A program made the position numbers and the translations under genes. Under the pieces are notes generated by a model that did not search any database, was not told the origin of the DNA, and worked only from the letters and a program-made list of their open reading frames with translations. Shown here one piece after another: positions 17,739 through 29,591 of a stretch of DNA of 64,000 nt (within the stretch, counting starts at the first letter, position 1; every line of letters begins with the position of its first letter). Source of the stretch: Nitriliruptoraceae bacterium (GTDB taxonomy: Bacteria > Actinomycetota > Nitriliruptoria > Nitriliruptorales > Nitriliruptoraceae); NCBI GenBank assembly GCA_018401275.1, contig JAGYKW010000003.1, forward strand, positions 1-64,000, read 5' to 3'.

Positions 17739-18176
17739 ATGGACGTGACCCGCATCGACCAGGTCGGCATCGCCGTCGAGGACCTCGATGCCGCGCTCGA
17801 CCTGTACGCGCGCGCCTTCGGGATCCTGCCGATCTCGCGCGAGCACGTGGAGCACGACGGCGTGGAGGAGGCGATGCTCGAGGTCGGCGGGGTCCACCTC
17901 CAGCTCGTCCAGTCGACCCGCGAGGGCTCACCGATCGAGCGCTTCATCGAGCGTCGCGGCCCCGGCATGCACCACCTGGGGCTCGCGGTCCGCTCGCTCG
18001 ATGACGCGCTCGACCACCTGCGCAGCGAAGGACTCGAGCTCATCGACGAGGTGCCGCGCCGGGGCGGCGGCGGCCACCTCGTGGCGTTCGTCCACCCGCG
18101 CAGCACCGGCGGGATCCTCGTGGAGCTCATCGAGGATCCTGCCGCGGATGACGACGCTGCGGACGGGCCGGCCTGA
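17739..18176 (+). CDS. mce: Methylmalonyl-CoA epimerase (VOC family)
   Basis: A 145-residue VOC (glyoxalase-fold) protein with two beta-alpha-beta3 modules: RIDQVGIAVEDLDAALDLYARAFG and MHHLGLAVRSLDDALDHL. The length, the GGVHLQLVQ strand and GILVELIED (metal-ligand Glu) match methylmalonyl-CoA epimerase, which converts the 2S to the 2R isomer for the mutase. One oddity is that the first metal ligand, usually His in IDHVGIAV, is Gln8 here. Start ATG 17739 has GAGGAGG at 17724-17730, and a -10-like TAGCGT is at 17698-17703. Divergent from thiolase-meaB, with which it forms a functional set. Confidence 0.88.
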   Translation: MDVTRIDQVGIAVEDLDAALDLYARAFGILPISREHVEHDGVEEAMLEVGGVHLQLVQSTREGSPIERFIERRGPGMHHLGLAVRSLDDALDHLRSEGLELIDEVPRRGGGGHLVAFVHPRSTGGILVELIEDPAADDDAADGPA

Positions 18177-18184
18177 GGCCTGAT

Positions 18185-18218
18185 GCGCGGTCGGTAGCAT
18201 CGAGCCGTCCGACCGCGC
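18185..18218. promoter_or_regulatory. 10-bp inverted repeat around a -10-like TAGCAT
   Basis: GCGCGGTCGG (18185-18194) and CCGACCGCGC (18209-18218) are perfect complements. The 14-base spacer begins with TAGCAT, a plausible actinobacterial -10 for the gene starting at 18243. It may be an operator that embraces the promoter, or a terminator hairpin after the epimerase gene (stop 18176). Only the symmetry is certain. Confidence 0.45.
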
Positions 18219-18242
18219 CGTCGATCCCGGCCCGGACGCGAG

Positions 18243-18776
18243 GTGCCCGTGGGGTTCGCCGATCGGCTGCGTGCCTGGCTGCGCGGTGAGGATGCACCCG
18301 CGCACGAGGCCCAGCCACAGCGCCCGTCCCGCAGCGACCGCGGCGGAGGCGACGCAGCGTCGCTCCCGAGGCGCGTCGGACGGCGTCGCGGCCGTGCTCA
18401 GCACCCGTCGGGATCGTTCGACGGCAGCGTCCTGCTGGAGTTCGCGCGCTCACGCAACGGCGTCGAGATCTACCTCGAACCGCGCACGCGGCTGTACGGC
18501 GACTCGGTGCTGCTCGTCGCGGACGACGGCGAGTACCTGCGCCGCCCGGTCCCCGATCCCGACACGGTGCGCCGCTTCTGCAGCCAGCACGGCATCCCCG
18601 TCTACGACGCCGAACGGACCGGCTATCCGCGTCGTGTCCGCGACTACGACCGTGGCGTCCGGCCCGATCGCATCGGGCTCGAGGACCTCCCGCCATGGCC
18701 CGGCAAGGAGCAGGACCTGGCACCGCCGGACGTGACGGCGGAGGAGGAACCCCCTCCGCCTCCGCCGAGCGCGTGA
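18243..18776 (+). CDS. Hypothetical protein with Pro-rich C-terminus
   Basis: A 177-residue soluble protein of unknown function. The N-terminal 55 residues are Arg/Pro-rich and probably disordered. Residues about 60-140 look folded and strand-rich (VLLEFARSRNGVEIYLEPRTRLYGDSVLLVADDGEYLRRPVPDPDTVRRFCSQHGIPVYDAERTGYP). The end is acidic and finishes with six prolines. No catalytic motif, signal or membrane segment was seen. GTG 18243 is followed by a second in-frame GTG at 18249. Codon use matches the neighbours, and the frame is the only long one here, so it is likely a real gene. Confidence 0.65.
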   Translation: MPVGFADRLRAWLRGEDAPAHEAQPQRPSRSDRGGGDAASLPRRVGRRRGRAQHPSGSFDGSVLLEFARSRNGVEIYLEPRTRLYGDSVLLVADDGEYLRRPVPDPDTVRRFCSQHGIPVYDAERTGYPRRVRDYDRGVRPDRIGLEDLPPWPGKEQDLAPPDVTAEEEPPPPPPSA

Positions 18777-18810
18777 CGCCTGAACGCCTCCGCGACAGTC
18801 TGCCTCTGGG

Positions 18811-19338
18811 TCAGTCCTGGGCGCCGGACTCGGTCACGTCGACGCCGTGGATCACGACGTCCTCGATCGGACGGTCGCCGGGACCGGTCGGTGTCGTCGC
18901 GATCGCGTCGATGACGTCGAGGCCCTCGATGGTGCGTCCGAACACCGCGTAGGCGGGCGGCAGCGGGTTGTCACGGTGCATGAGGAAGAACTGCGAACCG
19001 TTGGTGTTGGGGCCGGCGTTCGCCATCGCGAGGATGCCCGGCGCGTACCCGAACTCCTTCGACGCCTCGAGCTCGTCACGGAAGCGGTAGCCAGGGCCAC
19101 CCGTCCCGGTGCCCGTCGGGTCTCCGCCCTGGATCATGAAGCCGGTGATGACCCGGTGGAAGATGACGCCGTCGTAGAAGCCCTCGCGAGCGAGGAACAC
19201 GAAGTTGTTCACGGTCGAGGGTGAGCGGTCCGCGAACAGCTCGACGGCGATGTCTCCCTTGCTCGTGCGGATGACGGCGCGGTACTGCTTCGCGGCGTCG
19301 ATGATGAGGTCGGGCTGTGCGCTCCACTGCTTCGCCAT
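18811..19338 (-). CDS. Cyclophilin-type peptidyl-prolyl cis-trans isomerase
   Basis: A 175-residue cytoplasmic cyclophilin without signal peptide. Active-site features are present: FYDGVIFHRVITGFMIQGGD (catalytic Arg in FHRV), GILAMANAGPNTNGSQFFL and YAVFGRTIEGLDVIDAI. It speeds proline isomerisation during folding. ATG 19338 follows AGGAA. It lies 66 bases downstream of the small zinc protein gene and may end the long minus-strand transcript from murA, or be expressed alone. Confidence 0.95.
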   Translation of the reverse strand: MAKQWSAQPDLIIDAAKQYRAVIRTSKGDIAVELFADRSPSTVNNFVFLAREGFYDGVIFHRVITGFMIQGGDPTGTGTGGPGYRFRDELEASKEFGYAPGILAMANAGPNTNGSQFFLMHRDNPLPPAYAVFGRTIEGLDVIDAIATTPTGPGDRPIEDVVIHGVDVTESGAQD

Positions 19339-19404
19339 GAGGTGTTCCTCTCACTCCGGATGTCGTCGTCGGTGCTTCGGTCGGGTCGCGCGACGCTACC
19401 TGTC

Positions 19405-19659
19405 TCAGCGGACGTCCCGGGCACCCGTGACTCGCCCGCGACGCACGGCCAGTCGCCAGCAGTGGCGGTGCCAGTGACGGCGCTCCTCGGTCAGGCCGGC
19501 CGGCCACGCGACGACGTGGCCGGTCCCCGCCGCGATGGGCTGCGTGCACGTGGGACACACGTAGGCCTTGAGTGCGCGGAACCCCGGGACGAGGTGCTCC
19601 TCGTACCCGGGGACCTCTCCGGGCGCGTGGCTCGGACCGTCCGTGGGAGGCCGGCTCAT
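19405..19659 (-). CDS. Small CxxC/HxHxxC zinc-binding-like protein
   Basis: An 84-residue protein with VCPTCTQPIAAGTGHVVAWPAG followed by RRHWHRHCWRLAVRRGR. The two Cys pairs/His residues suggest a single zinc knuckle. Similar short proteins are widespread in actinobacteria and are often labelled ATP/GTP-binding without evidence; no nucleotide-binding motif is visible. Its ATG overlaps the CPBP protease stop (ATGA), so the two are coupled. The role is unknown; a basic tail allows nucleic-acid contact, which is speculation. Confidence 0.75.
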   Translation of the reverse strand: MSRPPTDGPSHAPGEVPGYEEHLVPGFRALKAYVCPTCTQPIAAGTGHVVAWPAGLTEERRHWHRHCWRLAVRRGRVTGARDVR

Positions 19660-20612
19660 CGTGGCGATCCGACCAGCACGAGCCCTGCATCGACCCCTGC
19701 GCCGACGAGATCGAGGTCCAGCCGCGTCGAGACGACGACCGCGGTGATGGTGACCGCGTTGTGCACGGCATGGATGACCACGGGGACGATCAGGCTGCCG
19801 GTGCGCTCGTAGGCGACGGCGAGGATGACGCCGACCAGCGTGAGCCCGACGAGCGCGAGCGGCTGGCTGAGCGCGACGTCGACGTGCACCACGGCGAACA
19901 GCACGGAGGACAGCGCGGTCGCCGGCACGATGCGCAGGCGCCGCCGCAGACCACGATGCAGCAGGCCGCGGAACAGCAGCTCCTCGGCGACCGGTGCCAG
20001 CACGACGGCGGCGATGACCGCGAGCGTCAGCTGCAACGGTGTCTCGAGCAGGCCGCCGGTGAGCACCTGCTCGGGGCTCGCCTCGCTGCCGCTGAGCGTG
20101 ACGAGCAGGCTCACGATCAGCGTCGATGCGACGATCGCGAGCAGCCCGAGACCGAGCCCGATGCGGAGGTCGCGTCCGAGCGGACGCGCGACCCTGACCA
20201 GCGGCCGCAACGGGATCCCTCGGACACGCAGGAACAGGAGCACGACACCGAGCCCCGCGAGCTGCGAGGCGACGACGATGGCGAGCAGCCCGGAGCCACC
20301 CGACTCCGTGTCGAGCATGCTCGGGTCGAGCGCGCTCGGATCCATCAGGCCGGATCGCACGAGCAGCAGCGCAGCGACGAGCTGCAGCCCGAGCTGCGCC
20401 GCCAGGTAGAGCGCGATCGCGACGAGCGACAGCCCGACGCCGACCAGCGGCGGGGCGTCCAGGGGCCGCCCGGCCGCCGGACCACCCTGCAGCCCGATCG
20501 TCGCCCGCACGGAGGGGCCTGCCACGGCGGCGAGCGGCCAGCTCCCCGGCGGTGGCGGCGGGACGTCAGGCTCCGGACGCCGCTCGAACGGGAGGTCAGG
20601 CACCGTCGCCAC
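19656..20612 (-). CDS. CPBP (CAAX/ABI) family intramembrane metalloprotease
   Basis: A roughly 318-residue membrane protein with about eight transmembrane segments. The CPBP motifs are present: APVAEELLFRGLLHRGLRR (motif 1, EExxxR), FAVVHVDV (motif 2 His) and HAVHNAV (motif 4 His/Asn). These are expected to bind the catalytic metal within the bilayer. Bacterial members process or modify membrane peptides; no substrate is evident. GTG 20612 and GTG 20603 are both possible starts, and either overlaps the murA 3' end (17 or 8 bases). The N-terminal 50 residues are Pro-rich and cytoplasmic. Coupled to the zinc protein downstream. Confidence 0.9.
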   Translation of the reverse strand: MATVPDLPFERRPEPDVPPPPPGSWPLAAVAGPSVRATIGLQGGPAAGRPLDAPPLVGVGLSLVAIALYLAAQLGLQLVAALLLVRSGLMDPSALDPSMLDTESGGSGLLAIVVASQLAGLGVVLLFLRVRGIPLRPLVRVARPLGRDLRIGLGLGLLAIVASTLIVSLLVTLSGSEASPEQVLTGGLLETPLQLTLAVIAAVVLAPVAEELLFRGLLHRGLRRRLRIVPATALSSVLFAVVHVDVALSQPLALVGLTLVGVILAVAYERTGSLIVPVVIHAVHNAVTITAVVVSTRLDLDLVGAGVDAGLVLVGSPR

Positions 20613-21885
20613 CGCGCACCACGTCGGCGCCGAGCGAGCGGAGCCGCTCGACGAAGTGCGCGTAGCCGCGGTCGATGTGGTGCACGTCGTGGACGATCGT
20701 CTCGCCGTCGGCGACGAGACCCGCGAGGACCCCGGCCGCACCGGCACGCACGTCGAGCCCCGCGAGCGTCGCTCCGTGCAGCCGCGTCGGGCCCGACAGC
20801 ATCGCATGGTGGCCGTCGACATCGATGTCGGCCCCCATCCGTCGGAGCTGGTCCACGAAGGAGAAGCGCGACTCGAACACGTTCTCCGTGCAGCGGCTCA
20901 TCCCATCGGCCTGGGTGAGCAGCACCATCATCTGCGGCTGCAGGTCCGTCGGGAACCCCGGATACGGGAGCGTGACGACGTCGACAGGGTTGAGTGGCCC
21001 GCTCGTGCGCGTCACGGTGATCGCGTCACCCTCCACGCTGACGCTCGCGCCGGCGTCGGACAGCTTGCGCAGCGGGAGCGTCAGGTCGTCGGCACGCACA
21101 CGCTCGACACGCACGCTCCCACCGGTCAGGGCCGCCGCGACCAGGTAGGTCCCTGCCTCGATGCGGTCCGGGCAGGTCTCCCACTGCACGCCACTGAGGC
21201 GCTCGACCCCATGGATCGTGACCGTCGGGGTGCCGATGCCGGAGACGTGTGCCCCCATCGCGACGAGCATGTGGCACAGGTCGGCGATCTCCGGCTCCCG
21301 TGCGGCGTTGTCGATGACGGTGCGGCCCTCCGCGAGCGTCGCCGCCATGATGAGGTTCTCGGTGGCGCCGACGGACGGGAAGTCGAGCGTGATGCGCGCA
21401 CCGTGCAGCCGTGGTGCACGGACGGCCACCTCGTCATCGGCCCGCTCGATCACGGCACCCATCGCGGCGAGTCCCGCGAGGTGCAGGTCGATCGAGCGCG
21501 CACCGATCCTGTCCCCGCCGGGCAGCGCGAGCTCGGCCGCACCGCGGCGGGCGACGAGCGGGCCGAGGCAGGAGATGGACGCGCGGATGCGCGTCACCGC
21601 GTCGCGCGGCGGCCTGATGGCGGTGGACTCGACGACTGCGAGCCGGCAGGTCCCTGCGTCCGCATCATGCGTGACGTCGACCCCGAGCCCTGCGAGGACC
21701 GCGCCCATGACCGGGACGTCGGTGATGTCGGGGACGGCGGAGAGCACGATCTCGCCATCGGCCAGCAGCGACGCGGCCATGAGCTTCAGCACCGAGTTCT
21801 TGGCGCCCGCCAGCCGCACGGTCCCGACGAGCGGAGCACCTCCGCGCACACGGAGGACCTGCTCGGGAGCACCGGAAGCGTTCAT
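20596..21885 (-). CDS. murA: UDP-N-acetylglucosamine 1-carboxyvinyltransferase MurA
   Basis: A 429-residue EPSP-synthase-fold enzyme that adds enolpyruvate to UDP-GlcNAc, the first committed step of peptidoglycan synthesis. Seen: LAGAKNSVLKLMAASLLADG, RASISCLGPLVARRGAAEL and DLQPQMMVLLTQADG. In the catalytic loop LPGGDRIGARSID the usual Cys (Cys115 of E. coli) is Asp125, as in M. tuberculosis MurA. That substitution keeps activity but prevents alkylation by fosfomycin. It lies 33 bases after atpC, as in other actinobacteria. A TAGCCT hexamer seven bases before the ATG suggests it also has its own leaderless transcript. Confidence 0.97.
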   Translation of the reverse strand: MNASGAPEQVLRVRGGAPLVGTVRLAGAKNSVLKLMAASLLADGEIVLSAVPDITDVPVMGAVLAGLGVDVTHDADAGTCRLAVVESTAIRPPRDAVTRIRASISCLGPLVARRGAAELALPGGDRIGARSIDLHLAGLAAMGAVIERADDEVAVRAPRLHGARITLDFPSVGATENLIMAATLAEGRTVIDNAAREPEIADLCHMLVAMGAHVSGIGTPTVTIHGVERLSGVQWETCPDRIEAGTYLVAAALTGGSVRVERVRADDLTLPLRKLSDAGASVSVEGDAITVTRTSGPLNPVDVVTLPYPGFPTDLQPQMMVLLTQADGMSRCTENVFESRFSFVDQLRRMGADIDVDGHHAMLSGPTRLHGATLAGLDVRAGAAGVLAGLVADGETIVHDVHHIDRGYAHFVERLRSLGADVVRGGDGA

Positions 21886-21892
21886 GGCGGCG

Positions 21893-21898
21893 AGGCTA
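21893..21898 (-). promoter_or_regulatory. -10-like TAGCCT immediately before murA
   Basis: On the minus strand TAGCCT is followed by seven bases and then the murA ATG, so transcription would begin at or next to the start codon (leaderless). The expected -35 position (about 21916-21921) reads TGATCG, a weak match. No Shine-Dalgarno is seen before this ATG, in keeping with a leaderless message. Confidence 0.45.
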
Positions 21899-21918
21899 CC
21901 GAGCGCCGACGGGTGCGA

Positions 21919-22338
21919 TCAGAGGATGGACGCGGCCTCCGCGACCTCGAGCCGGATGCGGTTGCGCTTCATCGCCGCGAGGAGCACCTCGTCATGCGGA
22001 TCGGCCTCGAGCTGCTGCTCGAGCTGCGTGGCCTTGGCGCGCGCGCGGCGGACGTCGATGCCGCTGGCCGGCTCAGCGACGTCGGCGAGCACGATGCAGC
22101 GCCGGTCCGCGTCGACGAACAGCAGCCCGCGGTGCACGGCGATGAGCTCGACCTGACCGTCGGCGAGGACGATCTTGACCGGACCGACGTCGAGGGCGAT
22201 GAGCGCGGGCTGGTGTCCGGGCAGGATGCCGATCTGGCCCTCGATGCCACGCGCATACAGCTCGGTGGCCTCGCAGGACAGCACGGCACGCTCCGCCGAC
22301 ACGACCTCGACGTGCATCGTGGTCGCGGCCGTGGCCAT
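21919..22338 (-). CDS. atpC: F1 ATP synthase subunit epsilon
   Basis: A 139-residue epsilon subunit. The N-terminal beta-sandwich holds LSCEATELYARGIEGQIGILPGHQPALIALDVG. The C-terminal helical hairpin (DVRRARAKATQLEQQLEADPHDEVLLAAMKRNRIRLEVAEAAS) is the part that can inhibit ATP hydrolysis. ATG 22338 follows GAGGAGACGGAC. Last gene of the atp operon; murA follows. Confidence 0.96.
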   Translation of the reverse strand: MATAATTMHVEVVSAERAVLSCEATELYARGIEGQIGILPGHQPALIALDVGPVKIVLADGQVELIAVHRGLLFVDADRRCIVLADVAEPASGIDVRRARAKATQLEQQLEADPHDEVLLAAMKRNRIRLEVAEAASIL

Positions 22339-22420
22339 GTCCGTCTCCTCGTTCGTCCCGAGCCCTCGGGCGAGCCCTCGGGCGGCCCGTCCCGGGCCGT
22401 CGTGCCGTGCTCCGGCTGGA

Positions 22421-24741
<2,321 letters not shown>

Positions 24742-24799
24742 CACGGTCTCCTGTTCGTCGCGGCCGCCCCGGTGGGGACGGGATCGGGGTGGATGGTGC

Positions 24800-26446
<1,647 letters not shown>

Positions 26447-26511
26447 CTCGTCGTCCTACTCGTCGTGGAGTTCGCGTCGTTCGGGGTGGTGGCGTGGTGG
26501 TGACGGTGCGG

Positions 26512-27045
26512 TCAGCCGTTGATACGGGTCCGGAGCTGTGAGAGTCGACGGGCGACGGAACCGTCGATGACGGTGTCGCCGATGCGTGCCCGGACGCCGC
26601 CGATGACGCTCGGGTCGACGACGACCCGCATCGTCAGCTCGGCACCGGTCGCACGCTCGAGTGCGGCCTGCAGCGCGGTCGTCTGCGCATCGGTCAGCGG
26701 CTGCGCCACCTGGACCTCCGCATAGGTGCGGCCCGCGGTGGACGCGGACCGTTCCGACAGCGCCGTCGCCACGTCGCGCAGGTGCCCGATCCGCTCCGCG
26801 CCGATGAGCATGGCGAGCGCCGCTCGCGTCGCCGGATGCGCCGTCGCGAGGACCCCGCCGTCGATCATGCGCAGGCGCTGCTCAAGAGGCAGCTGGCGGT
26901 CCGAGAGCCGCGCGATGACCGCAGGGTCCGCAGCGACGACCTCGGCGATCGAGGACAGCTCCGACTCGACGATCTCGAGCGCACCCTCAGCGACGGCGAT
27001 GGCATGCACCGCCTGCGCGTAGGCCTGCGCGGTCCCTGTCGACAT
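26512..27045 (-). CDS. atpH: ATP synthase subunit delta (F1 stator)
   Basis: A 177-residue OSCP/delta subunit linking the peripheral stalk to the F1 head. N-terminal helical domain AYAQAVHAIAVAEGALEIVESELS, later ATRAALAMLIGAERIGHL, and C-terminal LTMRVVVDPSVIGGVRARIGDTVIDGSVARRLSQLR, which matches the family end motif. It is not fused to subunit b, unlike mycobacterial AtpFH. Start ATG 27045, 11 bases after atpF. Confidence 0.96.
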   Translation of the reverse strand: MSTGTAQAYAQAVHAIAVAEGALEIVESELSSIAEVVAADPAVIARLSDRQLPLEQRLRMIDGGVLATAHPATRAALAMLIGAERIGHLRDVATALSERSASTAGRTYAEVQVAQPLTDAQTTALQAALERATGAELTMRVVVDPSVIGGVRARIGDTVIDGSVARRLSQLRTRING

Positions 27046-27056
27046 CAGGCTGCCCC

Positions 27057-27590
27057 TCAGTTGTGCGCGGCGAGGCGCTGGATGTACTCGTCGACCAGAC
27101 CCGAGTGGGTCGAGACGTCGAGCTCGCGCTCGACGATGCGCTCCGCGAGCTGGACCGACAGCGCGCCGACCTGACCGCGCAGCTCCTCCAGCAGGCGAGC
27201 GCGCTCGGCGTTCGCCTCGGAGGTCGCGCGACCGAGGATGCGCTGGGCCTCCTCGCGGGCGCTCTCGAGGATCGTCTCGCGGCTCGACTCGGCCGCAGCC
27301 TTGGCCTCCTCGAGGATGCGCGAGGCCTCGCCGCGGGCGTCGCCCAGGCTCGCCTCGAACGCCCGCTTGGCCTCCTCCATCTCGACCAGCTTCGCGTCCG
27401 CCTCCTCCATCTTGCCCTCGATGAGGGCACGACGGTCCTCGAGCGCGGTGTTCAGGCTCGGGAGGACGAGCTTGCGCATGACGAGGAACAGCACGATGAA
27501 GGCGAAGAGCCCCCAGACGAGCTCGGGTGCCGCAGGGAGCAGGAGGTCTCGCCCGTCCCCCCCGGCTTCAGCGCTCAGCAGGTATGTCAT
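27057..27590 (-). CDS. atpF: ATP synthase subunit b (peripheral stalk)
   Basis: A 177-residue b subunit: one N-terminal membrane helix (about 25-45, ELVWGLFAFIVLFLVMRKLVLP), then a long charged coiled coil (EDRRALIEGKMEEADAKLVEMEEAKRAFEA...) that forms the stator with delta. ATG 27590 follows GGGGAG. Ten bases separate it from atpE. Confidence 0.96.
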   Translation of the reverse strand: MTYLLSAEAGGDGRDLLLPAAPELVWGLFAFIVLFLVMRKLVLPSLNTALEDRRALIEGKMEEADAKLVEMEEAKRAFEASLGDARGEASRILEEAKAAAESSRETILESAREEAQRILGRATSEANAERARLLEELRGQVGALSVQLAERIVERELDVSTHSGLVDEYIQRLAAHN

Positions 27591-27600
27591 CGGACTCCCC

Positions 27601-28666
<1,066 letters not shown>

Positions 28667-28727
28667 CGTTGTGCTCCGTGTCGTTGCGCGCGCACATCGC
28701 GGTCACGCAGGTCGTCGGGGAAGATCC

Positions 28728-29186
28728 TCACGTGCTGGTGTCGTCGGCCCCACGCCGCTCCTGCCGTCCGAGGGGCTCGAGCTCGGCGACCGGCTCACGC
28801 GCGACCGCCACGAGCTCGACCGCGAGCATGACAGCGATCGAGGCGGCGGTCGCAGCCGCGAGGCTGGGACCGTGCACCCACTCGGCCCGAGTCACGAGCG
28901 CGAGGGCTGAAGCATAGAGCACGATGCGCAGGGCGAACGCCACGACGACCGGGGCGAAGGATCGGCTGCCCGCGGACGTGCGGTGCAGGCTCAGCAGTCC
29001 CCCGCCGAACAGCACCCCGGTGAGCCCGACGCCGAGCGCCGCGCTCGCCGCCCCGCCCCGCCCGCTGACGACGCCACCGACGACGATCGCGGCCGCGAGC
29101 AGCAGGATGAACGTCAACGCGGTGACCCGACCGAGTCGGCGCGAGGAGACCGCCGCCCGGTGGTCGGCGATGGACGCGTCGCTCAT
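28728..29186 (-). CDS. AtpI-like membrane protein
   Basis: A 152-residue protein with four transmembrane segments (about 21-41, 47-67, 76-98, 108-128) and charged ends. Its position just before atpB and its size match the Rv1303/AtpI family of ATP synthase accessory proteins, which have been linked to c-ring assembly and Mg2+ handling; sequence itself is poorly conserved. ATG 29186 overlaps the upstream gene's stop (ATGA). Confidence 0.8.
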   Translation of the reverse strand: MSDASIADHRAAVSSRRLGRVTALTFILLLAAAIVVGGVVSGRGGAASAALGVGLTGVLFGGGLLSLHRTSAGSRSFAPVVVAFALRIVLYASALALVTRAEWVHGPSLAAATAASIAVMLAVELVAVAREPVAELEPLGRQERRGADDTST

Positions 29187-29485
29187 CCGGCGTCCCCGCC
29201 GGCGCTCTCGTCGAGCAGTGACCGTGGCCCGTCCGCCGCCTCGTGCGCGTCCATGCGCCGTCCGCGGAGCCAGATGAGGTAGATGCCGGCGGCGTTGCCG
29301 ACCAGCGCACCGATCGCGAGGAACCACGGCTCGGTGCCGAGCCAGCGATCGATGAGCCAGCCGATCCCGGCCCAGGTCAGCGTCGCGGTGATCAGCTCGA
29401 CGCCCATGACCGACGACTGGTCGAGTCCGCGGAGCACGCCGCGTCGATGGCTGTCCGCCTGCGAGCGCACGTCGGACATCGGCAT
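29183..29485 (-). CDS. AtpZ/AtpI-family small membrane protein
   Basis: A 100-residue protein with two transmembrane helices (about 28-47 and 54-73) and the family-like pattern GVELITATLTWAGIGWLIDRWLGTEPWFLAIGALVGNAAGIYLIW (F0F1 ATPase-associated AtpZ type). It likely helps assemble or regulate the F0 sector. Starts at ATG 29485 or 29479. The atp transcript may begin here: a TAGCCT hexamer is at 29575-29580 on the minus strand, in the 106-base gap after wecA. Confidence 0.8.
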   Translation of the reverse strand: MPMSDVRSQADSHRRGVLRGLDQSSVMGVELITATLTWAGIGWLIDRWLGTEPWFLAIGALVGNAAGIYLIWLRGRRMDAHEAADGPRSLLDESAGGDAG

Positions 29486-29591
29486 CACGCTCTCGTCATG
29501 TCGGGCGGAGGGACATCTGGCCGGCGGTTCGGCGGCGGTGCGACGGCGGCGGTCCGGTCGTTGTTCGGCTCCGCAGGCTAGCGAACGGCGC

